Shown: in pieces, positions 45,117 to 54,063 of the stretch | Layout of the letters: each line of letters opens with the position of its first letter | How positions within the stretch are numbered: the first letter of the stretch is position 1 | NCBI RefSeq assembly: GCF_014656135.1 | Contig: NZ_BNBV01000001.1 | Location: 248,001 to 312,000 of the forward strand | DNA: 64,000 nt | Source of the DNA: Streptomyces thermodiastaticus | GTDB lineage: Bacteria > Actinomycetota > Actinomycetes > Streptomycetales > Streptomycetaceae | Reading direction: 5' to 3' | The notes under the pieces: model-generated | Told to the model about the DNA's origin: nothing | Seen by the model: the letters and a program-made list of their open reading frames with translations, nothing else | The model's database searches: none | Program-made: the position numbers and the translations under genes

Positions 45117-46211
45117 TTGTCGTTCCACCGCTCGCTGCCGTTCCGCCCGAGACGCCTGTTCGGGGTCCTGGCACCTTTTCTGCTCCTGGCGGGTGTCCTG
45201 AGCACCCGGCCCGCCGGCGCCGCGACCGTCGTCCCGTACGACGACCTGGGTGGCATCGGCCGGCAGGCACAGCCGACCGACGGTCCCGGCACACATGGCT
45301 CGTGCGAGCTTCCGTCCGCCTACCACTGGACCTCGACGGGCGCCCTCGCCCAGCCCAGGTCCGGATGGGTCTCGCTCAAGGACTTCACCGTCGTCCCCCA
45401 CAACGGCAGACACCTCGTCTACGCGACCACGCACGACACGGGGACGAGATGGGGCTCGATGAACTTCGACCTGTTCGACGACTGGCCGGAGATGGCCACG
45501 GCCCGCCAGAACGCGATGAACAGCCCTGCCGTCGCACCCACGCTCTTCTACTTCGCACCGAAGAACATCTGGGTGCTCGCCTATCAGTGGGGCGGGAGTG
45601 CCTTCTCCTACCGGACGTCGAGCGATCCCACCGACCCGAACGGCTGGTCGTCCGAGCAGGTGCTGTTCTCCGGGAGCATCACCGACTCCGCAACCGGACC
45701 CATCGACCAGACGCTCATCGGTGACGACACCCACATGTATCTGTTCTTCGCCGGTGACAACGGCAGGATCTACCGGGCCGGCATGCCGATCGGCGACTTC
45801 CCGGGCAGCTTCGGCTCGGCCTCGACGGTCGTCATGAGCGATGCGCGCAACAACCTGTTCGAAGCCCCGCAGGTCTACAAGCTCCAGGGACAGAACCGCT
45901 ACCTGATGATCGTCGAGGCGATCGGCGCGCAGGGGCACCGCTACTTCCGTTCGTTCACGGCCACCAGCCTGGACGGCGCTTGGACACCCCAGGCCACGAC
46001 CGAGAGCGATCCGTTCGCCGGCAAGGCCAACAGCGGTGCTTCCTGGACCGACGACATCAGCCACGGGGAACTGATCCGCACCACTCCCGATCAGACCATG
46101 ACCGTCGACCCCTGCAGCATGCAGCTGCTCTACCAAGGGCGCAGCCCCGGCTCCGGCGGCGACTACGACCTCCTGCCCTACCGTCCGGGCCTGCTGACTC
46201 TGCAGCGCTGA
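45117..46211 (+). CDS. Secreted GH62 alpha-L-arabinofuranosidase
   Basis: A 364-residue secreted enzyme. TTG 45117 follows GGAGG at 6-nt spacing. Signal peptide: [21 protein letters not shown], cleaved near [11 protein letters not shown]. The GH62 five-bladed propeller follows: [42 protein letters not shown] with the general-base Asp in [50 protein letters not shown], and [13 protein letters not shown] where the Glu is the likely acid. It removes arabinose side chains from arabinoxylan. It lacks a carbohydrate-binding module, unlike some GH62 enzymes. It acts together with the divergent GH10 xylanase. Confidence 0.95.
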   Translation: MSFHRSLPFRPRRLFGVLAPFLLLAGVLSTRPAGAATVVPYDDLGGIGRQAQPTDGPGTHGSCELPSAYHWTSTGALAQPRSGWVSLKDFTVVPHNGRHLVYATTHDTGTRWGSMNFDLFDDWPEMATARQNAMNSPAVAPTLFYFAPKNIWVLAYQWGGSAFSYRTSSDPTDPNGWSSEQVLFSGSITDSATGPIDQTLIGDDTHMYLFFAGDNGRIYRAGMPIGDFPGSFGSASTVVMSDARNNLFEAPQVYKLQGQNRYLMIVEAIGAQGHRYFRSFTATSLDGAWTPQATTESDPFAGKANSGASWTDDISHGELIRTTPDQTMTVDPCSMQLLYQGRSPGSGGDYDLLPYRPGLLTLQR

Positions 46212-46368
46212 GGGTCTTCACGCAGGGCCGCCACAGTGGCCTCCGGCCCGCGGGCCGGGCGGCAGCCGCGCATGTGCCGCCCGGTCCTGCGGCCCCGTCA
46301 CCGCCGTGTCCCTCGTCCAGGGGCCCCCGCGAGGTCCGGCCGCGGGGAGTGACGGTCCGCCGGACGGG

Positions 46369-47013
46369 TCAGGACGTCGGCGTCTTCGTCCTCTCGTCCA
46401 GCATCTGCTGCATCATCTGGACCTGCGCGTACTGGTTGGCCAGCATGTCGGTCGCCCACGTCTGCAGGGTCTCGTCGGTGCCGTTGGCGAGCACGTCCGA
46501 CAGCATGCCGATCGCGCCGTTGTGATGCTTGATCATCAGCCGCAGGTACTGCACGTCGAAGGCGTCACCCGTGGCCGCGCTCAGCTGGTCGAGCTCCTCG
46601 GGGGTGGCCATCCCCATCATCTCGACCATCATCGGATCCTGCAGCATCTCCTCGTATGCCTGCTGAGGGTCCGTCTTCTCCAGGCCGTTCCACTCCTGCC
46701 ACGACTGCATCATGTAGATCTCGAGACCCTGCTCGACGTCGATGCGGTCGGCGAGCGCCAGCACATCGCTGTCACCGGACCTGGAGGGGGCCATCCGGCT
46801 CAGGATGAGCGCCTGCTGGTGATGCGGGATCATCATGGCGACGAACTTCACATCGGCGTCGTTCGCCGTCACTTGCGGGTGCGCTGACGCCGGGACAGGC
46901 CCGGCCGCCGCGGCCGCGGGCATGTGCCCGGTCTGCGCACTGGCGGACGTGCCGGCGACGCCGAGCAGGCAGACTGCCGTCAGCAACGTGCTTGCGACGT
47001 GGCGGTATCTCAC
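46369..47013 (-). CDS. Secreted DUF305 protein
   Basis: A 214-residue exported protein. Signal peptide: MRYRHVASTLLTAVCLLGVAG, cleaved near ASA|QTG. The DUF305 region is a helical fold with two conserved Met/His motifs, MMIPHHQQALILSRM and LMIKHHNGAIGML, and another Met-rich stretch MMVEMMGM. Met/His clusters in secreted proteins are typical of copper handling, though the family's role is unproven. GTG 47013 has AGGGG upstream. It lies 138 bp after the LVIVD gene on the same strand, and the pair is likely one operon, as in other streptomycetes. Confidence 0.88.
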   Translation of the reverse strand: MRYRHVASTLLTAVCLLGVAGTSASAQTGHMPAAAAAGPVPASAHPQVTANDADVKFVAMMIPHHQQALILSRMAPSRSGDSDVLALADRIDVEQGLEIYMMQSWQEWNGLEKTDPQQAYEEMLQDPMMVEMMGMATPEELDQLSAATGDAFDVQYLRLMIKHHNGAIGMLSDVLANGTDETLQTWATDMLANQYAQVQMMQQMLDERTKTPTS

Positions 47014-47151
47014 TGTGCCCCTGTTCCCTTCTGCCTCGCCACGCGGCGCCCCGGGAGCCGCCCACGCGACGGGCCGGACGTGTGGCGTGCTGCGTGTGTG
47101 GGTACGGTGCGGCCCCGGCGTGCATGCCGCCCGCCGGGGCCATGGGCGGAA

Positions 47152-48543
47152 TCAGGGCTTGTAGACGTACTGGGTCTGCGGGTTCATGAAGTCCAGATGG
47201 ACCCGGTCGGCGCTGTTCGGCGCACCGGTGAGCCGGAGCACGTCCAGGCCCTTGGTGATGTCGCTGGAGTAGATGTAGCCGTTGTACCAGTACGCCGACC
47301 AGGATCCGCCGATCTGCAGGGTCTCCTTGGACAGCGGGCCGCGCTCGAAGTAGCCGATCTCCTTCGGGTGGTCGGGGTCGGTGAAGTCGATGACCGACAC
47401 GCCGCCCTGGTACCAGGCCTGCACCATCATGTCGCGGTGCCTGGCCGGGATGAGCGAGCCGTTGTGGGCGACGCAGTTCTCGGTCTGCTGCTGCATGCGC
47501 GGGATCTTGAAGTAGCTGCGGAACACCAGCCGGCGGTCGTCGCCCTTGCCCTTGATGTCGTAGATGGCGTCGGCGCCGCGGTTCGGCCCGATCTCCTCGT
47601 TGCAGGTCGGCGCGCCTCCGCCGCCGAGCTCATCGGTGAAGACCACACGGTTGCCGTCGTTGGTGAACGTCGCCGAGTGCCAGAAGGCGAAGTTGTCGTC
47701 GGTGGCGCTGCTGATCACGTACGGCTTGGTGGGATCCGAGATGTCGATCAGAGCACCTTCGCCCATGCAGGCGCCGGCGGCCAGATCCTTCGCAGGGAAG
47801 ACGGTGATGTCGTGGCAGCCCGCGGTGGCGCCCGCACCGCCGTCGGGGAAGAGCACGGGCGTGGCGACCACGGACGCGGAGTCCGGGTCGTGCAGGGGCA
47901 CCTTGACGATCGAGATGGAGTCGTGCGGAGGCTGGCAGTGCGGGAACGTCGGGGAGGGGCCGTACGACGAGATGTAGAGGTAGGCCGTGTCCCGGCCGGC
48001 GGGAACGTACGTGTGCGTGTGGGAACCGCAGTCGGTCCGCACCGACTTCACGTACGTGGGGTGGCGCTTGTCGCTGATATCGAAGATGCGGATGCCTTCC
48101 CAGGCGTCAGCGTTGGCCGCATTGGAGTTCGTGCTCGTGCAGGACGGGTCCGACTGCGGGGTGTCGACCGACACGAACAGCAGCTTGCCGTCCTCGGAGA
48201 CGGTCGGGTCGCCCTGGCCGCCGTTGCACGCGAACTGGGAGACGATCTCCGGCTTCCTGGGGTTCTTGATGTCGTAGATCGTGAACCCGGCGTAGGTGCC
48301 CTGGATGGCGTAGTCGCGGTAGAAGGCGAGGTCGCTGTGGGTGGCCTCGGCGAGCGGCCCCTGCCTCGGGATGTTCGCCAGGGGCTTGACGTTCGCGCTG
48401 TGCGATATTTCGTCGACGTCGAGGTCGCGGTCCTGAGCAGTGGACAGGCCGGCCACCCCGAACGATGTGAGCACGAGTACGCCGGCGAGTACGGCCGCCT
48501 TGAGTGCGCGGCGCGCTCTTCGCGCAAGTGTCGAGCCGTGCAA
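47152..48543 (-). CDS. Secreted LVIVD-repeat beta-propeller protein
   Basis: A 463-residue exported protein. TTG 48543 has CAGGAGG 8 nt upstream. Basic N-terminus (ARRARRALKAAV) and hydrophobic stretch give a signal peptide. The body holds several LVIVD-type blades: DYAIQGTYAGFTIYDIKNPRKPEIV, EGIRIFDISDKRHPTYVKSV, GALIDISDPTKPYVIS, GGVSVIDFTDPDHPKEIGYF. Conserved His in GCHDITVF and FWHSATF could bind a metal or substrate. Function is unknown. It precedes DUF305 in an operon; a surface role in redox metal or polymer handling is speculative. Confidence 0.88.
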   Translation of the reverse strand: MHGSTLARRARRALKAAVLAGVLVLTSFGVAGLSTAQDRDLDVDEISHSANVKPLANIPRQGPLAEATHSDLAFYRDYAIQGTYAGFTIYDIKNPRKPEIVSQFACNGGQGDPTVSEDGKLLFVSVDTPQSDPSCTSTNSNAANADAWEGIRIFDISDKRHPTYVKSVRTDCGSHTHTYVPAGRDTAYLYISSYGPSPTFPHCQPPHDSISIVKVPLHDPDSASVVATPVLFPDGGAGATAGCHDITVFPAKDLAAGACMGEGALIDISDPTKPYVISSATDDNFAFWHSATFTNDGNRVVFTDELGGGGAPTCNEEIGPNRGADAIYDIKGKGDDRRLVFRSYFKIPRMQQQTENCVAHNGSLIPARHRDMMVQAWYQGGVSVIDFTDPDHPKEIGYFERGPLSKETLQIGGSWSAYWYNGYIYSSDITKGLDVLRLTGAPNSADRVHLDFMNPQTQYVYKP

Positions 48544-48580
48544 CGCAGACCTCCTGTCCCGAGAGCGTTCCGGACCGACG

Positions 48581-48626
48581 CACTATAGTGGTGTTGTCAT
48601 GATCACATCTAGCCATGGTCATGACA
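48581..48626. promoter_or_regulatory. Promoter/operator of the LVIVD-DUF305 operon
   Basis: CACTATAGTG (48581-48590) is a perfect palindrome containing TATAGT, a good -10 for the minus strand, 38 bp before the start codon. Upstream of it TGTCATGA (48595-48602) and TCATGACA (48619-48626) form a perfect inverted repeat with 16-bp spacing that covers the -35 region, a probable regulator site. Confidence 0.6.
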
Positions 48627-48793
48627 CCCGACGCGTCTCGTGCTGCCGGTGGGTGGCGGCGGGGCCTTCGGCGGAAGGTGACGTGCCGTCGGCTGCCGCG
48701 GACGAGCCCGGGTCGCCGGGCCGTCCGAGGCGCCACCGGTTCTCCGGTGCCGCCCGGGCGGCGACCCGGCGAGACCCGTCAGCGGGCGGCGGC

Positions 48794-49216
48794 TCAGCCC
48801 AGGAAGCTCAGCCGGACCTGGCGGTTCGCGTTGTCGACGTTCGTGTCGACCAGGCACACCGACTGCCAGGTGCCCAGTTCCATCCGTCCGCCGAGGACCG
48901 GGACGGTGGCGTGCGGGGCGACGAAGGCGGGAAGGACGTGGTCGCGACCGTGGCCGGGGCTGCCGTGACGGTGCTGCCAGCGGTCGTCGGAGGGAAGCAA
49001 GGTGTGCAGCGCGGCGAGGAGGTCGTCGTCGCTGCCGGCGCCGGTCTCGATGATGGCGATGCCGGCCGTCGCGTGCGGCACGAAGACGTTCAGCAGGCCG
49101 TCACGGCCGTCGGCGGCCTCCCGCAGGAAGGACTCGCAGTCGCGGGTGAGGTCGACGACCCTCTCCCGTGAGCCGGTGGCGACGTTCAGCACTCGGGTCG
49201 TGAAAGCGTGTGGCAT
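48794..49216 (-). CDS. YjbQ/UPF0047 family protein
   Basis: A 140-residue trimeric-barrel protein of the YjbQ family (annotated secondary thiamine-phosphate synthase enzyme). Conserved sites: ESFLREAADGRDGLLNVFVPHATAGIAIIETGAG, WQHRHGSPGHGRDHVLPAFV and LGTWQSVCLVDTN. The His residues in FVPHATAGI and in HVLPAF cluster at the active site in the family. Physiological role is uncertain. ATG 49216 starts the conserved MPHAFTTRVL; an ATG at 49225 three codons earlier is possible. It diverges from the monooxygenase across 59 bp. Confidence 0.9.
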   Translation of the reverse strand: MPHAFTTRVLNVATGSRERVVDLTRDCESFLREAADGRDGLLNVFVPHATAGIAIIETGAGSDDDLLAALHTLLPSDDRWQHRHGSPGHGRDHVLPAFVAPHATVPVLGGRMELGTWQSVCLVDTNVDNANRQVRLSFLG

Positions 49217-49275
49217 GCGTCCCATCCTGCTCGATCACCGGGAAGACACGCGCCCGGCCCACGGTTGGTGAAGGC

Positions 49276-50355
49276 GTGAACAGCACACGTGAGGTCGACG
49301 TGGTCGTCGTGGGTGCCGGTCAGGCCGGGCTGTCCGCCGCCTACCATCTGCGCCGCACGGGCTTCGAGCCGGAACGCGACTTCGTGGTGTTCGACCACTC
49401 CCCCGGTCCCGGCGGCGCCTGGCAGTTCCGGTGGCCGACGCTGACGTGGGGCAAGGTGCACGGCATGCACAGCCTGCCGGGGATGGAGCTGACGGAGGCG
49501 GACCCGGCGCAGCCGTCCGCACAGGTCGTCGCCGGTTATTTCGCCGCCTACGAGCGCGAGTTCGGTCTCCGGGTGCACCGCCCCGCGCATGTGCGGGCGG
49601 TACGGGAGGGAACCGCGGGACGGCTGCTGGTGGAGACGAGCCAGGGGCTGTGGTCGACACGTGCGCTGATCAACGCGACCGGCACCTGGGAGCGTCCCTT
49701 CTGGCCCCGTTACCCCGGGCAGGAGACCTTCCGGGGGCATCAGCTGCACACCGCTCAGTACAGGGGTCCCGAGGAGTTCGCCGGGCAGCGGGTCGTCGTG
49801 GTCGGCGGTGGCGCGTCGGGGACCCAGCACCTGCTGGAGCTGGCGCCGTACGCAGCCGCCACCACCTGGGTGACGCGCAGGCCGCCGCTCTTCCGTGAGG
49901 GCCCGTTCGACGAGAACGCCGGCCGGGCCGCGGTCGCGCTGGTGGAGGAACGGGTGCGGCAGGGGCTGCCACCGCGCAGCGTCGTCTCGGTCACCGGGCT
50001 GCCGTTGAACGACGCCGTCCGGCGGGGTCTTGAGAACGGCACCCTGCACCGGCTGCCCATGTTCGACCGGATCACCCTGGACGGGGTCGCGTGGCGGGAC
50101 GGCCGGCATGTGGCGGCCGACGTCATCCTGTGGGCGACCGGATTCCGGGCCGCGCTGGCGCATCTGGCGCCGCTCGGGCTGCGCGAGCCGGGCGGCGGCA
50201 TCCGCGTCCAGGGAACGCGGGTGGTCGCCGACCCGCGGATCCATCTGGTCGGCTACGGCCCCTCGGCGAGCACGATCGGCGCCAACCGGGCCGGACGCGC
50301 GGCCGTCCGGGACATCCGGCGCCTGCTGGCCGGGGAGACGGCCGCAGCGGCCTGA
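49276..50355 (+). CDS. FAD-dependent monooxygenase-like oxidoreductase
   Basis: A 359-residue flavoprotein of the flavin-monooxygenase/Baeyer-Villiger-like group. Two dinucleotide motifs: VVVGAGQAGLSAAYHL (FAD, residues about 10-25) and VVVVGGGASGTQHLLEL (NADPH, near 175). FRWPTLTWGKVHGMHSLPGME and VILWATGFRAALAHL are family landmarks. The classic FxGxxxHxxxW fingerprint appears only loosely as FRGHQLHTAQY, so the reaction (N-oxidation, sulfoxidation or reductase) is unclear. GTG 49276 follows GTGAAGG closely. Confidence 0.85.
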   Translation: MNSTREVDVVVVGAGQAGLSAAYHLRRTGFEPERDFVVFDHSPGPGGAWQFRWPTLTWGKVHGMHSLPGMELTEADPAQPSAQVVAGYFAAYEREFGLRVHRPAHVRAVREGTAGRLLVETSQGLWSTRALINATGTWERPFWPRYPGQETFRGHQLHTAQYRGPEEFAGQRVVVVGGGASGTQHLLELAPYAAATTWVTRRPPLFREGPFDENAGRAAVALVEERVRQGLPPRSVVSVTGLPLNDAVRRGLENGTLHRLPMFDRITLDGVAWRDGRHVAADVILWATGFRAALAHLAPLGLREPGGGIRVQGTRVVADPRIHLVGYGPSASTIGANRAGRAAVRDIRRLLAGETAAAA

Positions 50356-50394
50356 GGCGGAGCACGGGCCCTGTGCCGTGTGCCTGCTCAGGCG

Positions 50395-52197
50395 TCAGTC
50401 CGCCGGGTCGAGCCGGGCGTCGCGGCGGACCAGCGCGGCATAGCGGCCGCCCAGCTCCAGCAGTTCCTCGTGGGTGCCGCGTTCGGCGACGCGGCCGGAG
50501 TCGAGCACCACGATCTGGTCGGCGTTCCGCACGGTGGACAGGCGGTGCGCGATGGTGAGGGTGGTCCGGTCGGCGGACAGCGCGTCGATGGCCTCCTGCA
50601 CGGCGGCCTCCGTGCGGGTGTCCAGGGCGCTGGTGGCCTCGTCGAGGATGAGGACCGGCGGGTCACGCAGGATGGTGCGGGCGATCGCCAGGCGCTGCTT
50701 CTCGCCTCCGGAGAAGCGGTGGCCGCGCTCGCCGACGACGGTGTCGTAGCCGTCGGGCAGGGACGCGATGTGGTCGTGGATCTGGGCCGCGCGTGCCGCC
50801 GCCCTCAGTTCCTCGTCGGTGGCGTCGGGCTTGGCGAAACGCAGGTTGTCGGCGACGGAGGCGTGGAACAGGTACGTCTCCTGGGAGACCACGCCGACCG
50901 CCCGGGCGAGCGTGTCGAAGTCGAGGTCGCGGACGTCGACTCCGTCGAGGGTGACACGGCCCCCGGTCACGTCGTACAGCCGGGGCACCAGGTAGCCGAG
51001 CGTGGACTTGCCCGCGCCGGTCGGGCCGACGATCGCGAGGCTGCTGCCGGCCGGAACGGTGATGTCGATGCCGTCCAGAACGGGGTCGCCGTCGCCGTCG
51101 TAGCGGAAGGCGACGTTCTCGAACCGGACCTCTCCCTTGACCTGGTCCAGGTGCACAGGCCGCTCGCGTTCGGTGATGTCGACCGGCAGGTCCAGGTACT
51201 CGAAGATGCGCTGGAAAAGCGCCAGGGACGTCTGGATCTGCACACCGGTCGACAGCAGGCTCACCGTCGGCCGGAACAGGCCCTGCTGGAGCGAGACGAA
51301 GGCGACGACGGTGCCGATGGAGACCGTGGGCCCGCCGATCTGCAGGGCCAGGCCCGCGGTCCAGTAGATGACGGCCGGCATGGCGGCCATGACGATGGTG
51401 ATGACCGCCATGCGCCAGCGTCCGGCCATGTTGGAGCGCACCTCTAGGTCGACCAGGCGTTCGGACTCGCCGGCGAAGGACGCGGTGAGCGAGTCGGAAC
51501 GTCCCATGGTGCGGCCGAGCAGGATGCCGCTGACGGACAGCGACTCGGTGACGATGGCGGCCATCGCCGCCATCTGCTTCTGGCGCTGCGTGGTGATCTT
51601 CTTGCGCTCGTTGCCGACGCGGCGGCTGATCCACACGAAGACCGGCAGCAGGAGCAGCGAGACGATCGTCAGCCGCCAGTCCAGGGCCACCATGGCGACG
51701 ACCGTGGCGACCACGCTGGTCACATTGGAGACCAGGGAGGTGGCGGTGGAGGTGACGGTGGCCTGCATGCCGCCGATGTCGTTGGCGATGCGGGACTGCA
51801 CCTCGCCGGTGCGGGTGCGGGTGAAGAACGCGAGCGACATGCGCTGCAAGCGCCCGTAGACGGCGGTGCGCAGGTCGTGCATGACCCGCTGGCCCACGGT
51901 CGTGGAGATGAGGGTCTGCAGGACGCCGAAGACGCTGGTGAGGACGGCGCTGAGGATCATCCCCGCGGCGAGCACGGTCAGCAGCCCGGTGCGGCCCTGC
52001 GGGATCGCGACGTCGAGGATCTCCTTCAGCAGGAAGGGTGTGGCGACGGAGACCAGCGAGGAGGCGCCCACCAGCAGGCCGACGACCGCGAGGCGGCCCC
52101 GGTAGGGCTTGAACAGGCGCAGGATCCTGCGGACCTGCCGGGGCTGGTCCTTGGCGTCCGCGGGCGGGGTCCAGGAGGGCGGGCCGTCGGGGTGCAT
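50395..52197 (-). CDS. ABC exporter, half-transporter with fused ATPase
   Basis: A 600-residue exporter half. Residues about 30-320 form six membrane helices of the type-1 exporter fold (GRTGLLTVLAAGMILSAVLT, SLVSNVTSVVATVVAMVALD). The ATPase has Walker A GPTGAGKST (about 391-399), Q-loop VVSQETYLF, signature FSGGEKQR, Walker B LILDEATSALD and switch IAHRLSTV, all intact, so it can work as a homodimer. Cargo is probably a drug or lipid. ATG 52197 has TAGGAG upstream. Its promoter overlaps a MarR-type operator, and the divergent MarR gene is likely its repressor. Confidence 0.93.
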   Translation of the reverse strand: MHPDGPPSWTPPADAKDQPRQVRRILRLFKPYRGRLAVVGLLVGASSLVSVATPFLLKEILDVAIPQGRTGLLTVLAAGMILSAVLTSVFGVLQTLISTTVGQRVMHDLRTAVYGRLQRMSLAFFTRTRTGEVQSRIANDIGGMQATVTSTATSLVSNVTSVVATVVAMVALDWRLTIVSLLLLPVFVWISRRVGNERKKITTQRQKQMAAMAAIVTESLSVSGILLGRTMGRSDSLTASFAGESERLVDLEVRSNMAGRWRMAVITIVMAAMPAVIYWTAGLALQIGGPTVSIGTVVAFVSLQQGLFRPTVSLLSTGVQIQTSLALFQRIFEYLDLPVDITERERPVHLDQVKGEVRFENVAFRYDGDGDPVLDGIDITVPAGSSLAIVGPTGAGKSTLGYLVPRLYDVTGGRVTLDGVDVRDLDFDTLARAVGVVSQETYLFHASVADNLRFAKPDATDEELRAAARAAQIHDHIASLPDGYDTVVGERGHRFSGGEKQRLAIARTILRDPPVLILDEATSALDTRTEAAVQEAIDALSADRTTLTIAHRLSTVRNADQIVVLDSGRVAERGTHEELLELGGRYAALVRRDARLDPAD

Positions 52198-52284
52198 GAG
52201 CTCCTACGGGGACGGGCGGGGCCGGCGTGCGCGGGTGTCGTCGGCGGGCGCGGCACGGACGCACGGCGTCGGTCGGGCTCAGGG

Positions 52285-52319
52285 ATCGTAGCTCATACTT
52301 ACCTATGTTCACAATGAAC
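52285..52319. promoter_or_regulatory. ABC exporter promoter overlapping a MarR-type operator
   Basis: On the minus strand TTGTGA (52314-52309), 18-bp spacer, TACGAT (52290-52285). GTTCA (52307-52311) and TGAAC (52315-52319) form a perfect inverted repeat over the -35. It would also cover the region upstream of the MarR gene. Confidence 0.65.
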
Positions 52320-52342
52320 GAGGTCCTGATAGTGTTCCCGGC

Positions 52343-52798
52343 ATGACCAGCCCCGACTCCGACGGCCTGCTTGCCGAGCAACTGCTGCGGCTCACCCGCC
52401 GGGTTCACCGCATCCAGAAACGCCATCTGGAGGAGCACGCCCTGGGCGTCACCCCCGCCCAGTCCCGGCTGCTGCGCACGCTTGCGCACTTTCCCGAGCC
52501 GCCCCGCATGGCCGACCTCGCTCAGGCCCTGGAGGTCGTGCCCCGTGCGGTGACCACGCTGGTGGACGCGCTGGAGGCGAGCGGCAAGGTGCGCCGGGTC
52601 CCCGATCCTGACAACCGCCGGGTCATCCGGATCGAACTGACTGACGACGGCCGTACAGATCTCCGCACCCTGCGCCACGCGCGCCGTACCGCCGCCGAGG
52701 AGATCCTGGCGCCCCTGACGGACGACCAGCGCCGGATGCTCGGCGGGCTGCTGGACACCCTGGTGGGCGCGGCGCCGGCCCAGGACCGGCGCTGCTGA
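52343..52798 (+). CDS. MarR-family transcriptional regulator
   Basis: A 151-residue winged-helix regulator: HALGVTPAQSRLLRTLAHF, MADLAQALEVVPRAVTTLVDALEASGKVRRVPDPDNRRVIRIELTDDG split across helices 3-4 and the wing, as in MarR. ATG 52343 follows a probable -10 (TAGTGT at 52330-52335) by 7 nt without ribosome site, suggesting a leaderless transcript. Divergent from the ABC exporter, which it probably represses, with release by the drug exported. Confidence 0.92.
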   Translation: MTSPDSDGLLAEQLLRLTRRVHRIQKRHLEEHALGVTPAQSRLLRTLAHFPEPPRMADLAQALEVVPRAVTTLVDALEASGKVRRVPDPDNRRVIRIELTDDGRTDLRTLRHARRTAAEEILAPLTDDQRRMLGGLLDTLVGAAPAQDRRC

Positions 52799-52960
52799 CG
52801 ACGCGGCGCCCGGCACCGGGCCGGCGCCCGTAGGCGCGTGGAGCACGGCGTCCTCCAGAGGCGTCCGGTGCTTCCGTGGCGCCACGCCCCATGGCACGGG
52901 TCCACCGGCACCGGACCTGTCACGCGGGGCGCGAGAGGCGAGGCGGGGCAGCCGATCCGT

Positions 52961-53005
52961 CCTGCCGGTGCCGGGGATCGCGTCCGCCCTGCCGGTGCCG
53001 GGGAT
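52961..53005. repeat. 27-bp imperfect tandem repeat
   Basis: CCTGCCGGTGCCGGGGAT is repeated exactly at 52961-52978 and 52988-53005 (27-bp period), between the convergent MarR and YkuD lipoprotein genes. Each copy can pair weakly with nearby GC-rich sequence (CCGGCACCGG at 52902-52911). Confidence 0.7.
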
Positions 53006-53028
53006 TGCGGCAGACGCTCGCCCGTGTC

Positions 53029-53778
53029 TCAGGCCCGCAGGGTGGCCTTGTCCCCCATCACCACCACGGGACGGTCCGCGGGGTCGAGCGTGCGCAGCAG
53101 ATAGCGCATCGCCGATCCCGGGACGCTGACGCAGCCCAGCGTGCCGTCGCCGTGGTCCAGGTGCAGCCAGATGCCCCCGCCCTTGTCCTGCCCGAGGGGG
53201 CGGGTCGGGTCGTCCGGGCGGTTGCCCGGCACACGGTTGTAGTCGATGGCGATGACGTAGTCGAAGTCGTGCCAGTGGTTCTCGTCCCAGTAGTACGGGG
53301 TCTGGAAGGCCTTCTCGTCCTGAGTGTAGGGAAGCTTCGAACCAGGGTCGTCCAGCAGTCCCCCGGCGTCGGACAGCGTGAACACCCCCACCGGAGTGCG
53401 CTCGTCGCCCTCCCGGTGGTCGGTGCTCCAGCCGCGCTTGCCGTTGTGCGCCGGCCAGCTTCCGCTCACGTGCCAGACGTTTCCGCGCTTCTCGTACAGC
53501 ACGAGAGTGGAGTCGGGCGAGTTCGGACCCTCGCCGTACACCGCGACGATCTGCCGGGTCTGCGCGGGGACCCGCTGCCACATGCGTTCACCGATACCCG
53601 GGATGCGGGCCGGCGGCGCCGGAGTACTGGGCTGCGCGGTTCCCGAAGGGCCGCCGTGTCTGGGGACGTCTCCGTGACGGGCCTCGGTCCGCGCGTCGCC
53701 GCACGCCGTCAGAGCCGACATCAGGACACCGCAGACCGCCGCCGCGGCCATCGCACGCCTTGCTCCGCCGTTTCGCAT
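53029..53778 (-). CDS. YkuD-domain lipoprotein (L,D-transpeptidase-like)
   Basis: A 249-residue lipoprotein. Signal peptide with lipobox LTAC, lipidated Cys26. A disordered Gly/Pro-rich stretch to about residue 60 precedes a YkuD-like catalytic domain: GKRGWSTDHREGDERTPVGVFTLSDAGG, PYYWDENHWHDFDYVIAIDYN and GIWLHLDHGDGTLGCVSV with nucleophile Cys216. The active-site motif is HGDGTLGC rather than SHGC, a variant common in actinobacterial paralogues, so activity is likely. ATG 53778 is used. It is probably anchored at the outer face of the membrane and modifies peptidoglycan. Confidence 0.88.
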   Translation of the reverse strand: MRNGGARRAMAAAAVCGVLMSALTACGDARTEARHGDVPRHGGPSGTAQPSTPAPPARIPGIGERMWQRVPAQTRQIVAVYGEGPNSPDSTLVLYEKRGNVWHVSGSWPAHNGKRGWSTDHREGDERTPVGVFTLSDAGGLLDDPGSKLPYTQDEKAFQTPYYWDENHWHDFDYVIAIDYNRVPGNRPDDPTRPLGQDKGGGIWLHLDHGDGTLGCVSVPGSAMRYLLRTLDPADRPVVVMGDKATLRA

Positions 53779-54063
53779 GCGTCCATGGTGGTCGCCGAAG
53801 GCATGACGATCTAATCGAGATTGGTCCGAACAGCCTTATCCGCCGCTCTTCTCCACCTGACGGGCATTCCGGTCCTGCTGCTCGAACGGTCGACGGCCGG
53901 CAGCCGACGCACCTCTCGGGCAGATCCGCGGAAAACCGTTTGCCCGGTGCCGCGTGCGCCGCCACGCTGTGACGGGCAGGTGACGGCTTGTCGCCCTGCA
54001 TGCAGTGCGCCCCCTCCGCCCCCGATACGAGCCGTACTCCCGCACCAGAGCCCCAGGGACGAC
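53779..54063. other. 285-bp intergenic region between divergent genes
   Basis: No coding sequence seen. It is AT-richer near 53801-53840 (ATCTAATCGAGATT), probably promoter DNA for the YkuD lipoprotein or the ABC pair. AGGGA lies before ATG 54064. Confidence 0.4.

Noticed and set aside
46243..46258. CCGGCCCGCGGGCCGG palindrome between GH62 and DUF305 genes
   Set aside because: Perfect but made only of G/C blocks in GC-rich DNA, with no T-run; too weak to call as a terminator.
52902..53005. Possible small RNA made by CCGGTGCCGG-type repeats
   Set aside because: Only two copies of an 18-bp unit and low complexity; no promoter is visible.
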